Part shown: positions 47,020 through 57,652 of the stretch, in pieces
Layout of the letters: each line of letters starts with the position of its first letter
Numbering within the stretch: the first letter of the stretch is position 1
Assembly: GCF_963855985.1 (NCBI RefSeq)
Contig: NC_087107.1
Location: 8,432,001-8,496,000, forward strand
From: Ostrinia nubilalis
Taxonomy: Eukaryota; Arthropoda; Insecta; Lepidoptera; Crambidae
Reading direction: 5' to 3'
DNA length: 64,000 nucleotides
Made by a program: the position numbers and the translations under genes
Notes under the pieces: model-generated
Seen by the model: the letters and a program-made list of their open reading frames with translations, nothing else
Told to the model about the DNA's origin: nothing
Databases searched by the model: none

Positions 47020-47966
47020 CGCAACATCGTTCGTCGTTCGTTTCAGCCAAATGACGTCCACTGCTGGACAAAGGCCTCCCCCAAGGTTTTCCACAATGAA
47101 CGGTCCTGCGCTGCCCGCATCCAGGCTCTTCCCGCGACCCTTACCAGATCGTCGGTCCACCTAGTAGGAGGCCTGCCCACGCTACGTTTTCCAGCCCGTG
47201 GTCGCCACTCGAGAACTTTCCTGCCCCAACGGCCATCGTCTCTACGAGCTATGTGCCGCCCACTGCCACTTGATTTTAGCAATTCTGCGAGCTATGTCGG
47301 TTACTTTGGTTCTCCTACGGATCTCCTCATTTCTGATTCGATCACGCAGGGAAACTCCGAGCATAGCCCGCTCCATCGCCCTTTGGGTGACCTTGAGCCT
47401 TCTTATGAGGCCCATAGTAAGCGACCACGTTTCGGATCCATATGTCAACACTGGCAACACACACTGCTCGAAGACTTTCGTCTTGAGACACTGCGGTATT
47501 TCGGACATGAGTATATGGCGAAGCTTCCCGAACGCTGCCCATCCGAGTTGGATTCGACGATTGACCTCTTTCTCGAAGTTGGACCTACCTAACTGGACTG
47601 TTTGTCCCAGGTATACATAATTGTCGACAACTTCGAGTGTAGAGTCTCCAACCTTCAGAGGAGTGGGTGCAACACGGACATTAGACATGATTTTTGTCTT
47701 GTCCATGTTCATTCTGAGGCCCACTTGTTGAGAGGCTCTACTGAGGCCATCGAGCATTGTGCCTAGATCCTCCAAGGTCTCAGCCATGACTACGATATCG
47801 TCCGCGAATCGAAGGTGGGTGATGTACTCGCCGTTGATATTTATGCCAAATCCGTTCCAGTCCAGAAGCTTGAAGACATCTTCCAGGGCGGTGGTAAACA
47901 GTTTTGGAGATATGACGTCTCCCTGTCTTACCCCTCGCTGCAACTGGATAGGTTTCGAATCCCGAT
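47020..47966 (-). mobile_element. RTE-type LINE, 0.94-kb 5'-truncated copy
   Basis: This is the longest LINE fragment in the window. It carries the 3' part of the RT domain and the whole C-terminal region, then a CGAA-like tail at about 47020-47040 in place of a TGA tail. It lies inside copy A. Comparison with copy B shows about 80 bp of the host element missing at the insertion point, so a deletion came with the insertion or copy B differs there. Confidence 0.85.
47043..47964 (-). pseudogene. Reverse transcriptase fragment (RTE clade), frameshifted
   Basis: On the minus strand the frame is open from about 47964 and reads RQGDVISPKLF, then LRFADDIVV with the FADD catalytic box, MNMDKTKIM, and LTYGSETWSL, through to KIKWQWA. 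A 1-nt shift near 47251-47262 moves the remainder, GRWGRKVLEW and GRPPTRWTDDLVRVAG to the final TSFG, into a second frame that ends at 47043. The endonuclease and the N-terminal RT motifs are missing. The stop codon sits directly at the element's tail. It is dead but recent enough to be well conserved. Confidence 0.85.
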
Positions 47967-48218
47967 GTTATAAATAATTAAATTATGTTTATAGTATTTT
48001 ATTAAAAACAAACTTTATGTATATAAAAATTATGTTCTTTACATTTATGATTATTTAAATTATGGTATTGAAAATTAGAGAAAGTTATTATTATGCCTAA
48101 GAAACCATTATGCATTTAGAAAACTATGCATATCAAAGTTTATGCGAAAAAACTTTATGCAAATACTGTTATACCAAACTAAATTATGATGAAAAATGTT
48201 ATGCGTCTAAGAGGGCAC

Positions 48219-48472
48219 CCGTTGTCTATACTGTTCCGTTCAAGAATTAAGTTTCCTCTAATTAAGTGTGCGATTAGTTAATCGATGCGTTGGATCTGTG
48301 TTCTTTGTCAGGCTTGTAACGCGGATTCAAGGAGCTAGCGAGTACTTAGGGCTCATTATTTTGGACATAAATCACACATACAATACAACAAGTTTCCAAG
48401 GTTCCAAGGGTCTGGCTACTACCACCATCTTACCTAAGTCTGTCGCCATAACAACAATGTTAACAGCATTGT
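48219..48472 (+). repeat. Long direct repeat, right copy
   Basis: It is homologous to 45722-45985 over about 254 bp. Sequence continues past GCATTGT into CGGCAGTTGGGAG, so this copy looks like the uninterrupted version of the locus. Confidence 0.85.
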
Positions 48473-48585
48473 TGTGTTCCGGCAGTTGGGAGTAAGTTAG
48501 CCGGGTAAGCATTCCGGGTGAAGTTCGCTTCCACCTTCCTCCTGATCATCACTTTCCATCAGGTGAAATGCAGGCCAAGAGTTTT
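48440..48585 (+). mobile_element. LINE 3'-region relic
   Basis: AACAGCATTGTTGTGTTCCG, GGCAGTTGGGAGTAAG and CCTCCTGATCATCACTTTCC then CATCAGGTGAAATGCAGGCC match the minus-strand relic at 59082-59222. The order of motifs is typical of a lepidopteran LINE 3' region (CR1 or Jockey type, not resolved). Confidence 0.55.
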
Positions 48586-49155
48586 GTTGTAAAAAGTAAT
48601 TATTTTGCATAGTGCCTAATTACATAATGTAGTTCATAAAATTCGGCAATCGACGGAGAATCGACGAAAGGTGGAATAAACGGATTTGTGAATGAAAATA
48701 GCGTAGGAAAAAAAATCGGATGGTCACAAGCTGAATAATGAATGATTGTAAATCTAAACTAAGCCATATTTCTGGAAACTTAAGACTTGGGCTTAAATAA
48801 ATGTAGGTTACACCTACACTCTAGTTTATTTCAGGCACGCCATTTATTATTCCAGAAGTTCCAGAATCGTTCTTCCCACGTGCAATTTGATATCTCAAAA
48901 GCCCAGTATACCAATTCACAGAATGCCTTTGTTACTGGTATTTTATTCTATCAGCAATTCTTTGGAAAATTCGTAGTACAAAGAAATTTTATCTCTGATA
49001 TTATGGCAGTACAATTAAGAAGTTCTCGGAATTGTCGATTCGTTTAAAAGATATATGGTTCAAACCCTCCCGTACCGTTCTTGTACCTAAGGCACTGACT
49101 GAGTTAAACTAGACCTATCTACAGTACATCTGCATAAGATGACACAATGTTTAAG
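48586..49155. other. No gene seen; one short repeat
   Basis: CGACGAAAGGTGGAATAAAC near 48663 recurs at about 63735. The frame at 48787-49047 (86 codons) shows no domain. Confidence 0.4.
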
Positions 49156-49160
49156 CTTAA

Positions 49161-49398
49161 GCAGGGTACTCATCTAGCCGTGTAGCATGTAATGTAACAG
49201 ATACTGTATCAAGTGAGTACATAGGCACGAGCCCGCTGCTCGCGACTGGCGGCATCACTGCGAGCACAAAGGCGGCTCGCAGTAGGATCCAGGAGCTCGC
49301 AGCTAGATACACGATGACCGTGGACGAGCCGTACTCACTTGAAGGTTGGACACGTTACATGCTACGTTACGTGCTACATGGCAGGTGAGTACCCTGCC
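49161..49398. mobile_element. TTAA-flanked MITE (piggyBac-like)
   Basis: The 238-bp element starts GCAGGGTACTCATCTAGCC and ends in the inverted form GGTGAGTACCCTGCC, with TTAA at 49157-49160 and 49399-49402. The terminal repeats are about 37 bp. A second inverted pair, AAGTGAGTAC and GTACTCACTT, lies inside. TTAA duplication is the mark of piggyBac-type transposition. The interior is GC-richer than the host sequence. Confidence 0.75.
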
Positions 49399-49570
49399 TT
49401 AAAGTGTTATCATCTGTACATTTGTAAAAAAAGACTTGCAATTAATGAATAATACGAGTAGGCAGTATTTTCCCCATATTTATTTGGCATTAAAAACGTT
49501 GATTATAGTTCGAGGTTAACGAGTGTTCCAGGTGAAAATACGCTTCCCGAATAAAAACTGGGTTGCATTG

Positions 49571-49633
49571 AGGTTGACAGACGATTGACAGATGCATTAA
49601 TTATTAATGCATCTGTCAATCGTCTGTCAACCT
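49571..49633. repeat. Perfect palindrome, 31-bp arms
   Basis: Arms 49571-49601 and 49603-49633 are exact inverse complements around a single T at 49602. The left arm starts AGGTTGACAGACGATTGAC. Confidence 0.9.
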
Positions 49634-49634
49634 G

Positions 49635-49679
49635 ATGATGTTACAATATCATCAATTATTGATGATATTGTAACATCAT
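49635..49679. repeat. Perfect palindrome, 22-bp arms
   Basis: Arms 49635-49656 and 49658-49679 are exact inverse complements around a single T at 49657. It starts one base after the previous palindrome ends, and both centres read AAT-T-ATT. Confidence 0.9.
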
Positions 49680-49681
49680 AT

Positions 49682-49982
49682 AAGTACCTATTACCATTTA
49701 AAATTTAAAGGTTAATTGTTCATGTAAGTAGAGTGTAGAAGGGTAATTGAAGGAAAATTCTCAGAAACGCAACGAAAGGTACAATATTGAGTGCATCAAA
49801 AATTTCCGGGAAAAGTTAATAGCCAAATGAAAAACGATTTTCAATATAGCGGTAAAACTATATTATTGGCTTGGTTCTTTATTAAAAAATATATTTTCCA
49901 ACATGTTTTTAATAATAAACATGCAATCAAAGGCGAACTAAAAAGAAAGTTACTTAAAGAACACATTTTATTCAAACATATC
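49682..49982. other. No gene seen
   Basis: About 300 bases of AT-rich sequence; the 85-codon frame at 49791-50048 runs into the next MITE and is not credible. Confidence 0.4.
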
Positions 49983-49986
49983 TTAA

Positions 49987-50104
49987 GCTGGGTTGCACCA
50001 TCTTATTTAAACCTTGACATTACGTCAAAAATCTGTCTAGCTCCATAAAAAAAATACCGGTTATCGTTATAGTTACGGTCAAAGTTAGGTGGTGCAACTC
50101 AGCC
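49987..50104. mobile_element. TTAA-flanked MITE (GGCTGGGTTGCACC family)
   Basis: The 118-bp copy starts GCTGGGTTGCACCATC and ends GGTGGTGCAACTCAGCC, with TTAA on both sides (49983-49986, 50105-50108). This is the best-preserved member and shows that the family uses TTAA targets. Confidence 0.8.
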
Positions 50105-50108
50105 TTAA

Positions 50109-51570
50109 TGTATCTTCAAGTGATAAGGATACATTGCTGTTAATCAATTAAGTCCAAATCTTGTAAAAACTAGGCCTATACTCGTAAAATCCCGTAAAAA
50201 GCAATGACATAAAAACATCTTAGGTAAAAAGATCTAACAACTTAGCTAGCTCAGAAGGCCCGATCATTTATGTTACATAGTATTAGAGTATTTGATGGTT
50301 TCTAATTCTATCTTTCTTATGTTGGAAGTCACAGATGATCTTCTTAATCAGAACAAGGCATGAGAATATGATGTTAAAACAGCTTAAAAACCTGGATTAC
50401 ATTGACACAGAAGAAGAGAAGAATAAGTAGCGATGGGGGGATGTTTTTGTCAAGAGGGCTTGACCTCACCAAGTCTTACGAAGACATGTTGCACTGAAGC
50501 CTATGGGGTAGCTCCTTCTAATCAGAAGTAAATATACCTATGTAATTATTTCATTACATGAAATACGACAGCATTAATAACTATAAATGCCATCATCAAA
50601 ACGTACCTTAAACATATCTGACCCGTTTTTGCCCGGCCATATTATCCTTGAATTAGTCCAAACTAGTTCAGAGGGCGTGTGTCCTGGTAGACAGTGGTCC
50701 ATCCATTAATCCTGCGGGTTCTTTCGCCAAGCTAACAATGGGCACTTAGCCTGGCCGCATTAAGTTGTAAATTCTACTTAAGTTCTGGATGTCACGCCCA
50801 GGACACGTCAGAATCAGAGTGCGTGTTTCTGTTTACGTATTCGTGAGACATACTCGTACAAGTATTATGATTCGTGTTTCGTAACTCGGGAATAATTTGT
50901 ATTTATTTTTGACAGTCACTAATGGAAAGAAATGGGTTTCATGTTTTAAATACGTGCTATAGAAGTCAGACAACGAAAGAATTCTTGGTTATAATGGCTT
51001 CATTTTAAAATTATCTGATATTAAGAACTCGATACCGTAGCTTTTTCTAAATCAAGGTAGAATCTTGAGACCGCATCGGTCAACCACTTTGGCCGCGCCA
51101 CTGGCCACTATAAAACTTTTTCTTCTTCTTTTTTGTTTTAACCAACAATTCTTCTTTTTGAAATGGCCAGTATCGACTGTCAATTATTTTTCTGAGTCCT
51201 TTTTGGTTTGGCGCTATGATTTTACATTAAAAATTAGGACATAATTATTCTTAATGTCCTCTGTAAATGTATAATTTAATTTGACCGTATTGATGGTTGA
51301 TTATTTCAATTAACGTGGTTTTCGAAATTTTCGAAACATATTTATTAAGAGATCACGCCTGAATATCTGGATGTATACTCGTATTTGTTATAATAGCTTT
51401 TTAGTTCAAAAACTATCCATACATAAAACCTAGAAAACATAAAATCCTTTTTCATATTATTCTTCTTGGTAAAATTTCGTGATGACCAGCGAGGCTTAAT
51501 CCGTAACTAAAGCTTTGACTACCAGCGAACGCGGTACAATACGTTTTTTAAATCCGATTACACTGTGTAT
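50109..51570. other. No gene seen
   Basis: Unique sequence with no recognised repeat or credible frame. Confidence 0.4.
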
Positions 51571-51572
51571 GG

Positions 51573-51650
51573 CCATTTTGGGAATCGAACCTAGAATCCA
51601 TGACTCGAAAGTCTGATTTTCTAAGCATGAGCCTTTTAACCCTTCAATAT
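51573..51650 (-). mobile_element. tRNA-like SINE remnant
   Basis: On the minus strand a perfect B box GGTTCGATTCC (51581-51591) follows TTCGAGTCATGGATTC. The A-box region is weak. It is not a functional tRNA because the acceptor stem does not form. Confidence 0.4.
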
Positions 51651-53760
51651 TCGAGCAGTCACTCGAAATTTTGCTGAAATCTTACCTAAAGACCTAAAGA
51701 GTGAATCATGCCACAAAGTACACCTCGCTATTAAGTAAAAGCGTTTGTGGGACACGAAGGAGGAAAATAAGTATACAGACGGCACATCAAGAGAAACACA
51801 GTGTCCTTGTGTAGTTGTAATAATGGCGATTTTGCAACAAAAATGTAAGTATAGTAAAACGGGTTAGTAGATTTAACAGCTATCACAGCAATGGGCTGTT
51901 TGTTTTATTCATTGTTAGTGTTTTGCATGTTTTTCCGTTGTTTTGGAACGTATACCAAGTCCCTCATATGGTATAAAGTGTTATGTGTGTAGGAGTAAGT
52001 AAATATGTTGTGGGGAGACTTCACTGAACACTGATCTGGCATTTTAAAGGTTAAGAGAATATCAAACTTCACTTACAGCTAAAGTCAGCCCACTCACTCT
52101 CTTTTGGATAACAAAGTGATCCAAAATGAGTTATTTATTGAATTTGAAGGTACAGAAACCAAAAATAGCAGACCATTTTTCTTAAGCCTGTGCGAAACAA
52201 TGAGTGTAAGTGACAGCTGTCAAATCGTATGACAACTTCTTGCCCACGCTAAACTTACCTTACTCTCACTACCTCACAAATTATTTACGCCTCTTCGAAC
52301 ACTGAAAGCTAAATATTTATCATGAGAACACTGATTAACAAACTAAAAAGTACAGTTTTAAATACAGGTTAACTTTCCTGACACTATCTGCCTAATTGCG
52401 CCCATTTTTAACCTTCCATTGTTCATTTTGTATCGGCCCATATGCTCCGAATAATCAATCGAAATCGGGTGCTGTATAAAAACGTATATTCACACTTACT
52501 GCTTTAGTAATACGGTGTGTTTGGGGCTAACGGTCCACGGGTCATTTAAGCCCGTGTAATAGATGAAAAATAATTGCGTTCGGACAATTAGACTCCGCGC
52601 GAAAGCCTCATTATAGGAGGGTTAATGAAATTATCGGGTCCATACAAAGATTGTTTTGGTCTGCGTTTTGGGTCATTAAAATACGAATCTTCGTTCTTTT
52701 AACGAGAGTTTCAAGAGTTTAGGCATTTAAACTTTTTCAGCGCACGTAGGTATATTAATTGGTAAGTTTTAAGGTAATTTTCATGTTCAAGTGACGATAT
52801 ATCGCTAGGAAAAGGCTTCGTTATAATTAATGTTCTTATTCCATTTTCAAAATTGCCTTGAGACTGAACTCCTTGTCTTTATTTAACCTCCATTACGGTT
52901 CGTTCAACTGGCAACATCAAAAAAGGCGGACGTTTCCAGTAAAAAACTACCAAATAAGACAAAGCGCCCAAATAAATTTGCTACCTCCAATATCGTGGCT
53001 CACTTTGAAGCTTAGCAAATTGATTTTACCTGTTTAATCTTGTTTTTGTATCTGGAAGTAAAAAATTGTTTTGTTTTTGGCCTTCATTTTATTAAGAGCA
53101 GCCTTTGAAATTGTCTTTTTTGTCTTCTATGTAAAGTCGATTTTATTTGCTTTTAACTTGATGTTAATGAGACACCCGGATTGACACATTTTTTGCTTCG
53201 TTACGCCCCATGACCGAATAAAAAAAAACACTAAGAACTGGGATATTTTTAGAAATCAATTTGAACTGCAACTAAAACAAAATGATCCATGCAACTCTAG
53301 AAAAATCCAGCTCTAAAGTTATTTTTGTTTGTGGCAACACTCAAGTAAACCCCCACTATAATACAGCTTAACCCCTCAAGCTCGGTAATGGTCGTTCCTA
53401 GCAATCGAGTGATGGACGCACTCGCCTCAAGTGGGCACGGTCCGCAAATGCACTGGGCTTATTATAGCAAAGGTAGAAAGAGGTCTTGATATCGGCAAAG
53501 CTTTTAAAGGTTAAGATGTAAGTAGTAATCGGAGGTTTCTTTCATGTTGTAAGGCTATAGCCATACTCGTCGGTACTTATACATTACAAAAATATAAGTG
53601 CCTGCAACTTAGTATGTACCTTTAGCTTCTTATTTTACATGGTTTCGCGATCTATTCATGAGACTTGGGACCAATTTCAGTGGTTGTTGAAGTCCCATAT
53701 ACTTAGTCAGATCATGTTAGATGAAATATAACTTTTGGTACACGGTTCACGATACGTTTC
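51651..53760. other. No gene seen
   Basis: Unique AT-rich sequence. A slightly GC-richer portion lies at 52500-52680. Confidence 0.4.
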
Positions 53761-53764
53761 AAGA

Positions 53765-54032
53765 TCTAAATAATAAATCAAAGGTGACTGACTGACTGAC
53801 TGACTAACTGACTGACTGACTGACTGACTGACTGACTGACTGACTGACTGACTGACTGACTGACATAGTGATCTATCAACGCACAGCCCAAACCACTGGA
53901 CGGATCGGGCTGAAATTTGGCATGCAGGTAGATGTTATGACATAGGCATCCGCTAAGAACGGATTTTACGAAACTCCACCCCTAAGGGGGTAAAACGGGA
54001 TCCACGCGTACTAAGTCGCGGGCAGCCGCTAG
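53765..54032 (+). mobile_element. Helitron-like element with (TGAC)n array
   Basis: The 268-bp element starts TCTAAATAATAAATCAAAGG after A and ends GGGCAGCCGCTAG before T. A (TGAC)n microsatellite of about 19 units lies at 53789-53866. The body then holds CCACTGGACGGATCGGGC and AAATTTGGCATGCAGG, and a 3' segment shared with 2907-3064. Confidence 0.75.
53789..53866. repeat. (TGAC)n microsatellite
   Basis: About 19 tandem TGAC units with one TAAC interruption, inside the Helitron-like element. Confidence 0.95.
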
Positions 54033-54490
54033 TCTGATCATAAAACTTAGAGCCAATTTTATTGACTCTTGATCAAGTTAGATATTGGATCTATAACTCT
54101 TGGATTTTCAATTTTCAGGCTGAATTATCTAGCAGAAAATGTTACCTAAGCGATCTATCGTCAGATATAACCTCTATTCCCATAACTTCGTGCACAAAGT
54201 ATCGTTAAACACACAACTGATATTACAACTTATCGGCAAAACACAGCGTGGTTTAAGCAGAAAAAACAACATGGCCAAACAAACCCTTGCTAAATCTCGG
54301 TTTATCTCAGAGGGTTCCTATGCAAACAGCGCCGTACTTATGATACGGGGTGCCAATATTTCGCAGTGTAAACTGCTAGTTTGCATGTGGGGGCCATCAT
54401 AGAATAAGTATGGTTCGACACAAATCGACGGCGGATAGACCGGGGCTTTCTTTTTGCTATGTTATGGGGCTCTTTTTCTTGGCTTGGTGG
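54033..54490. other. No gene seen
   Basis: An 87-codon frame lies at 54139-54402 but has no recognised domain and no splice context. AATTTTCAGG near 54117 resembles an acceptor without further support. Confidence 0.35.
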
Positions 54491-54496
54491 GTTCTG

Positions 54497-54728
54497 TCTA
54501 TACTAATATTATGAAGTTAAAGAGTTTGTGCTTGAACGCGCTAATCTTAGGAACTACTGATTTGTAAATTAGTATTTTTGTGCTGGACAGCCCATTTATC
54601 GAGGGAGGCTTTAGGCTATTTGTATAACATCATTCTACAGCTAATAGGGTCGCGGAGCAGTAAAGAAAAATGTTGCAAAAACGGAAAATAATTTTCAAAC
54701 TATTTTCACGCGTACAAAGCACAACTAG
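54497..54728 (+). mobile_element. Helitron-like element, second sub-family
   Basis: The 232-bp element starts TCTATACTAATATTATGAAG and has GAACGCGCTAATCTTAGG and AGCCCATTTATCGAGGGAGG, a variant common in Lepidoptera. It ends AGCACAACTAG before T, though the 3' hairpin is decayed. Confidence 0.65.
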
Positions 54729-54791
54729 TTCGTTCATAAAGGGATAATGATCTAAGACTGTGTGACTTCAGGAATCCAGTAAAAACATCCT

Positions 54792-54970
54792 GTGTGCTTA
54801 CCATGATTTACGTTAGGTGTGCTCGCTAGCGACTGCGTAAAATAATGACAATAAATGTATGACATTTTGTGCACGCCCCTAGCGGCTACTTTCAAGAAAT
54901 AAAATCTTCATAGATGTTTTTGACGTACTCGTTAGCGAGCACACCTAATGTAAACTCATGGCAAGCACGC
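54792..54970. mobile_element. MITE with GCTTACCATGAG ends
   Basis: The 179-bp element has inverted ends that start GTGTGCTTACCATGA and GCGTGCTTGCCATGAG and extend through GTGTGCTCGCTAGCGA, about 48 bp each. A half copy is at 44093-44176. No clear target duplication was found. Confidence 0.65.
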
Positions 54971-56215
54971 TGATCTTCACACTAAATTCGAATTCGAGCG
55001 TTATTTGTACTCTCTTGTCTCTAGGCATTCTGTAAAAACAGTTTGATTTAGTTTGTCTTTTCTTTGTTATTACTTCACATACTGCATTATTCATTACTAC
55101 TACAGAGAAATCATAAAACATGGAATTACTCGTATACGAGCTTTATAATTTCCTTGTAATATGACACATGACATTATAAAAGAAAAACGACTTGCAAAAT
55201 AACGTCCACTCGTTTTCTCCAACAACGATTTTCACTTATGACCGTCTAGCCACAGCTCAGGTGATATCAGCCAGTTTATTTAAAAAGCCAGGAACGTACT
55301 ACATAGTAATAAAAAAAATATAGACTAATAAGAACTTGGAAGTTTTGGATATTTAGATAATGTTTGTTACTAGGTACTTCACGCAAAAATATAAACTGAG
55401 TTTGATGCACACACACAAAACATTTTAATTAATAAGCTCAGTTACTTTCGAAATGCATTTATATCAAACATATGAACTGACTGATTTTAAGGGATTTCCC
55501 TATTTTTATTTATAGTTCGGTCTCTTTTTCTCCATAGGGGTTTAGAGCAGACTTAAGGTCAGGTTAACGTAAAATCAGAGGTTAATGAATTTTGAGTTAA
55601 GTTACTTTCATTCTGGTGCAAATCTGTGTTTTAGGTAATCATTTAAATTGTATGCTATGGCCGTATTCTTTTCACTACCATGCCCTGAGGTTTTTCGCTA
55701 AAAAAAGGCTCTTAAAACCGTGCGCGAAGCGTATAAAGTGTCCTCGGTGATCGATGGGCGCGTGTCGTGTGCGTTCGGCTTTATATCCGGCTAAATGGAT
55801 ATGGACAAATGTTTTTCGGTTGTAAACCGTTCTGGGTGGAGTGGGGTGGCGGGATTTTTTGGATTATATTGGTTGGTCTAGATTTTAGATAAAAAGTGAC
55901 GCAACTAATATTCTATGTGATGTCATGTATAAATAAGCAATAGATAATACCTACAGTAAAAGGAAAAGTACACCAACAAGGAGTCCACCTAACGACTTAG
56001 GAGTCTGTTGGTGTGGTGATGACCTTTAGCATGGTCCTTTCATCATAATTTACCTTCTTTTTGCATGAAGGAGTAACATAAATCTATCTAAGTAACATCA
56101 TAAGATTCATAAACTTTGAAGTTTATAATACATAATATTTGCTGTCTTTTGTTTTCTTTGTGAGTGATTTAGTCATATAAGTTAATTATATTACCTATCT
56201 ATAGCATTAATTGAG
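54971..56215. other. No gene seen
   Basis: AT-rich unique sequence upstream of the last candidate recursive splice site. Confidence 0.4.
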
Positions 56216-56277
56216 TTATTCTAACGTTATTCCATTTTCTTTTCAGGTAAAATTCAGCTGTTCAACATTTCGTGAGT
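56216..56277 (+). other. Candidate recursive splice site 4
   Basis: CTAAC at 56221-56225 is a consensus branch point. ATTCCATTTTCTTTTCAG ends at 56246 and is joined directly to GTAAAA. A second donor, GTGAGT, starts at 56272 and defines a 25-nt exon (56247-56271). This is the only one of the four with a textbook branch point at the right distance. It has the same layout as the sites at 836, 15860 and 35736. Confidence 0.5.
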
Positions 56278-56535
56278 TAACTTAATTGACGATTGATCGA
56301 ATTAAAGTTAATTGACGTTTAAGAAATTGAAAGCAAAATAACTTGCTATAACTTTGGTAAGACTCGCCTGGAGTTAATTTTCTCCGCCACTTTCTGCCTT
56401 TCTTAGATATTAAGTTTCTTTTCATATCTACTAAGGGATCGTGAGATTGTATACCCAGCTCATGCTTGGTATAAAAATATCACACAGTAGACCCACTGTG
56501 AGAATGAACGGAGAATCTAAAAAAAAACGTTGTTT

Positions 56536-56880
56536 TATCATCATCATTTCAGCCACAGGCCACAGGTCCACTGCTGAACATAGGCCTCCCCAGTGATTTC
56601 CACATCGCCCGGTTAGTAGCGGCCTGCATCCAGCGCCTTCCTGCCTGCCACCTTCATGAGGTCGTTAGTTTACCTTGTGGGTGGTTGTCCCATGCTGCCG
56701 TTTCCGCCACGTTTTCCGGTACGTGGCCTCCACTCTAGAACCTTGCTGTCCCATTCATTAGCCATCAGTTTCGCGTACTATGTGCCCTGCCCATAGTGCC
56801 CATTGCCACTTTAGCTTGCTAATCCGTCGGGCTATGTCAGCGATTTTTCCTCATTTCTGATTCGATCTCGTAAAATACTT
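56536..56880 (-). mobile_element. RTE-type LINE 3' end, 345 bp
   Basis: It starts TCATCATCATTTCAGCCAC and reaches beyond the GRPPTR region into the segment coding for the AKLKWQW area and SRNEEI, so it is among the longer copies. Its 5' end faces that of the + strand copy at 56925. Confidence 0.75.
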
Positions 56881-56924
56881 TCAGTATTGGTAAATCTGGT
56901 AAACCCTTATGCCACTGCCTCTAG

Positions 56925-56999
56925 GCCATTGTGGAAATCATTGGTGGAGGCCTATGTTCAGCAGTGGACGTCATATGGCTGAAATGATGATGATGATGA
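56925..56999 (+). mobile_element. RTE-type LINE 3' end, short
   Basis: It runs from GGCCATTGTGGAAATCATTG through GCAGTGGACGTC to four TGA units. It lies head to head with the copy just upstream. Confidence 0.7.
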
Positions 57000-57652
57000 A
57001 ATCTGATGAGATTTATGTAGTGATTCTGCTGTACGTCAGTCTTTTATGTACCCGGTCTGAGATTTCTGAGAACCGGTTGTAAAACGCAACGGACCTTGCA
57101 GAAAGCTGTTCTATCCATTTAGTGTGCATTAACTTGAATTATATGTATTCAGTTTAATACTAGACGTATATTTAATATAGATAATGTGAGCTTTTTACAC
57201 AAAATTATTACAGTTGCCGCGAATACTCGCTATTATTCGGTATTCGGCATTACTCGACATTTTTTTGATATTCGTCGAATACCGAATAATAGCTAGTATT
57301 ATTCGGCATTCGGCGAATAGTCGTTTAAAAAAAACTTTTATTGAACAAAAAAAGTAATGAGTTAAAAATAATCATATTTTTATTATTTTCCCTAATAAAA
57401 CAATACACAATATCAATTATTATTTGTAATAGTTATGTACCTGTGCCTATCATATTCATGAAATTAACCCTCCGTGTACCAGGTGACTAAAAGTTACGTC
57501 CCGTACCAGGTGGGGGTATGACATACCCTAATAAACAAAGTAAAAAAAATTTCATAGAATTTTTTTGGTGGAATTTAATATTGATTATTTACGTATGCTT
57601 ATTAGGTTTAAGAAAATATCTGAGCTGAAAATATGTATTTTAACATTTTTAT

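Larger units (their letters stand above)
45989..48220. mobile_element. GCATAA-rich element, copy A
   Basis: It begins GGGTCCATATTCGG and ends AGAGGGCACCC, so its ends share a GGGTSC start. Many GCATAA motifs lie in the left sub-terminal part and as TTATGC in the right one. The core holds an AAGC/ATGC satellite and a GC-rich hairpin. Without the RTE insertion (47020-47966) it is about 1.3 kb, close to the 1.25 kb of copy B at 60876-62126, which is inverted. No transposase frame is present. The family is not one I can name. Confidence 0.7.

Noticed and set aside
46972..47620. 206- and 140-codon + strand frames
   Set aside because: Antisense shadows of the reverse transcriptase remnant at 47043-47964.
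51573..51650. A host tRNA gene on the minus strand
   Set aside because: Only the B box is convincing; the cloverleaf cannot be drawn.
53789..53866. (TGAC)n array as a CRISPR or satellite locus
   Set aside because: It is a simple 4-bp microsatellite inside a Helitron-like element, with no spacers.
54139..54402. 87-codon frame after an AATTTTCAGG acceptor-like site
   Set aside because: Composition looks random, no known domain, and the acceptor lacks a pyrimidine tract.
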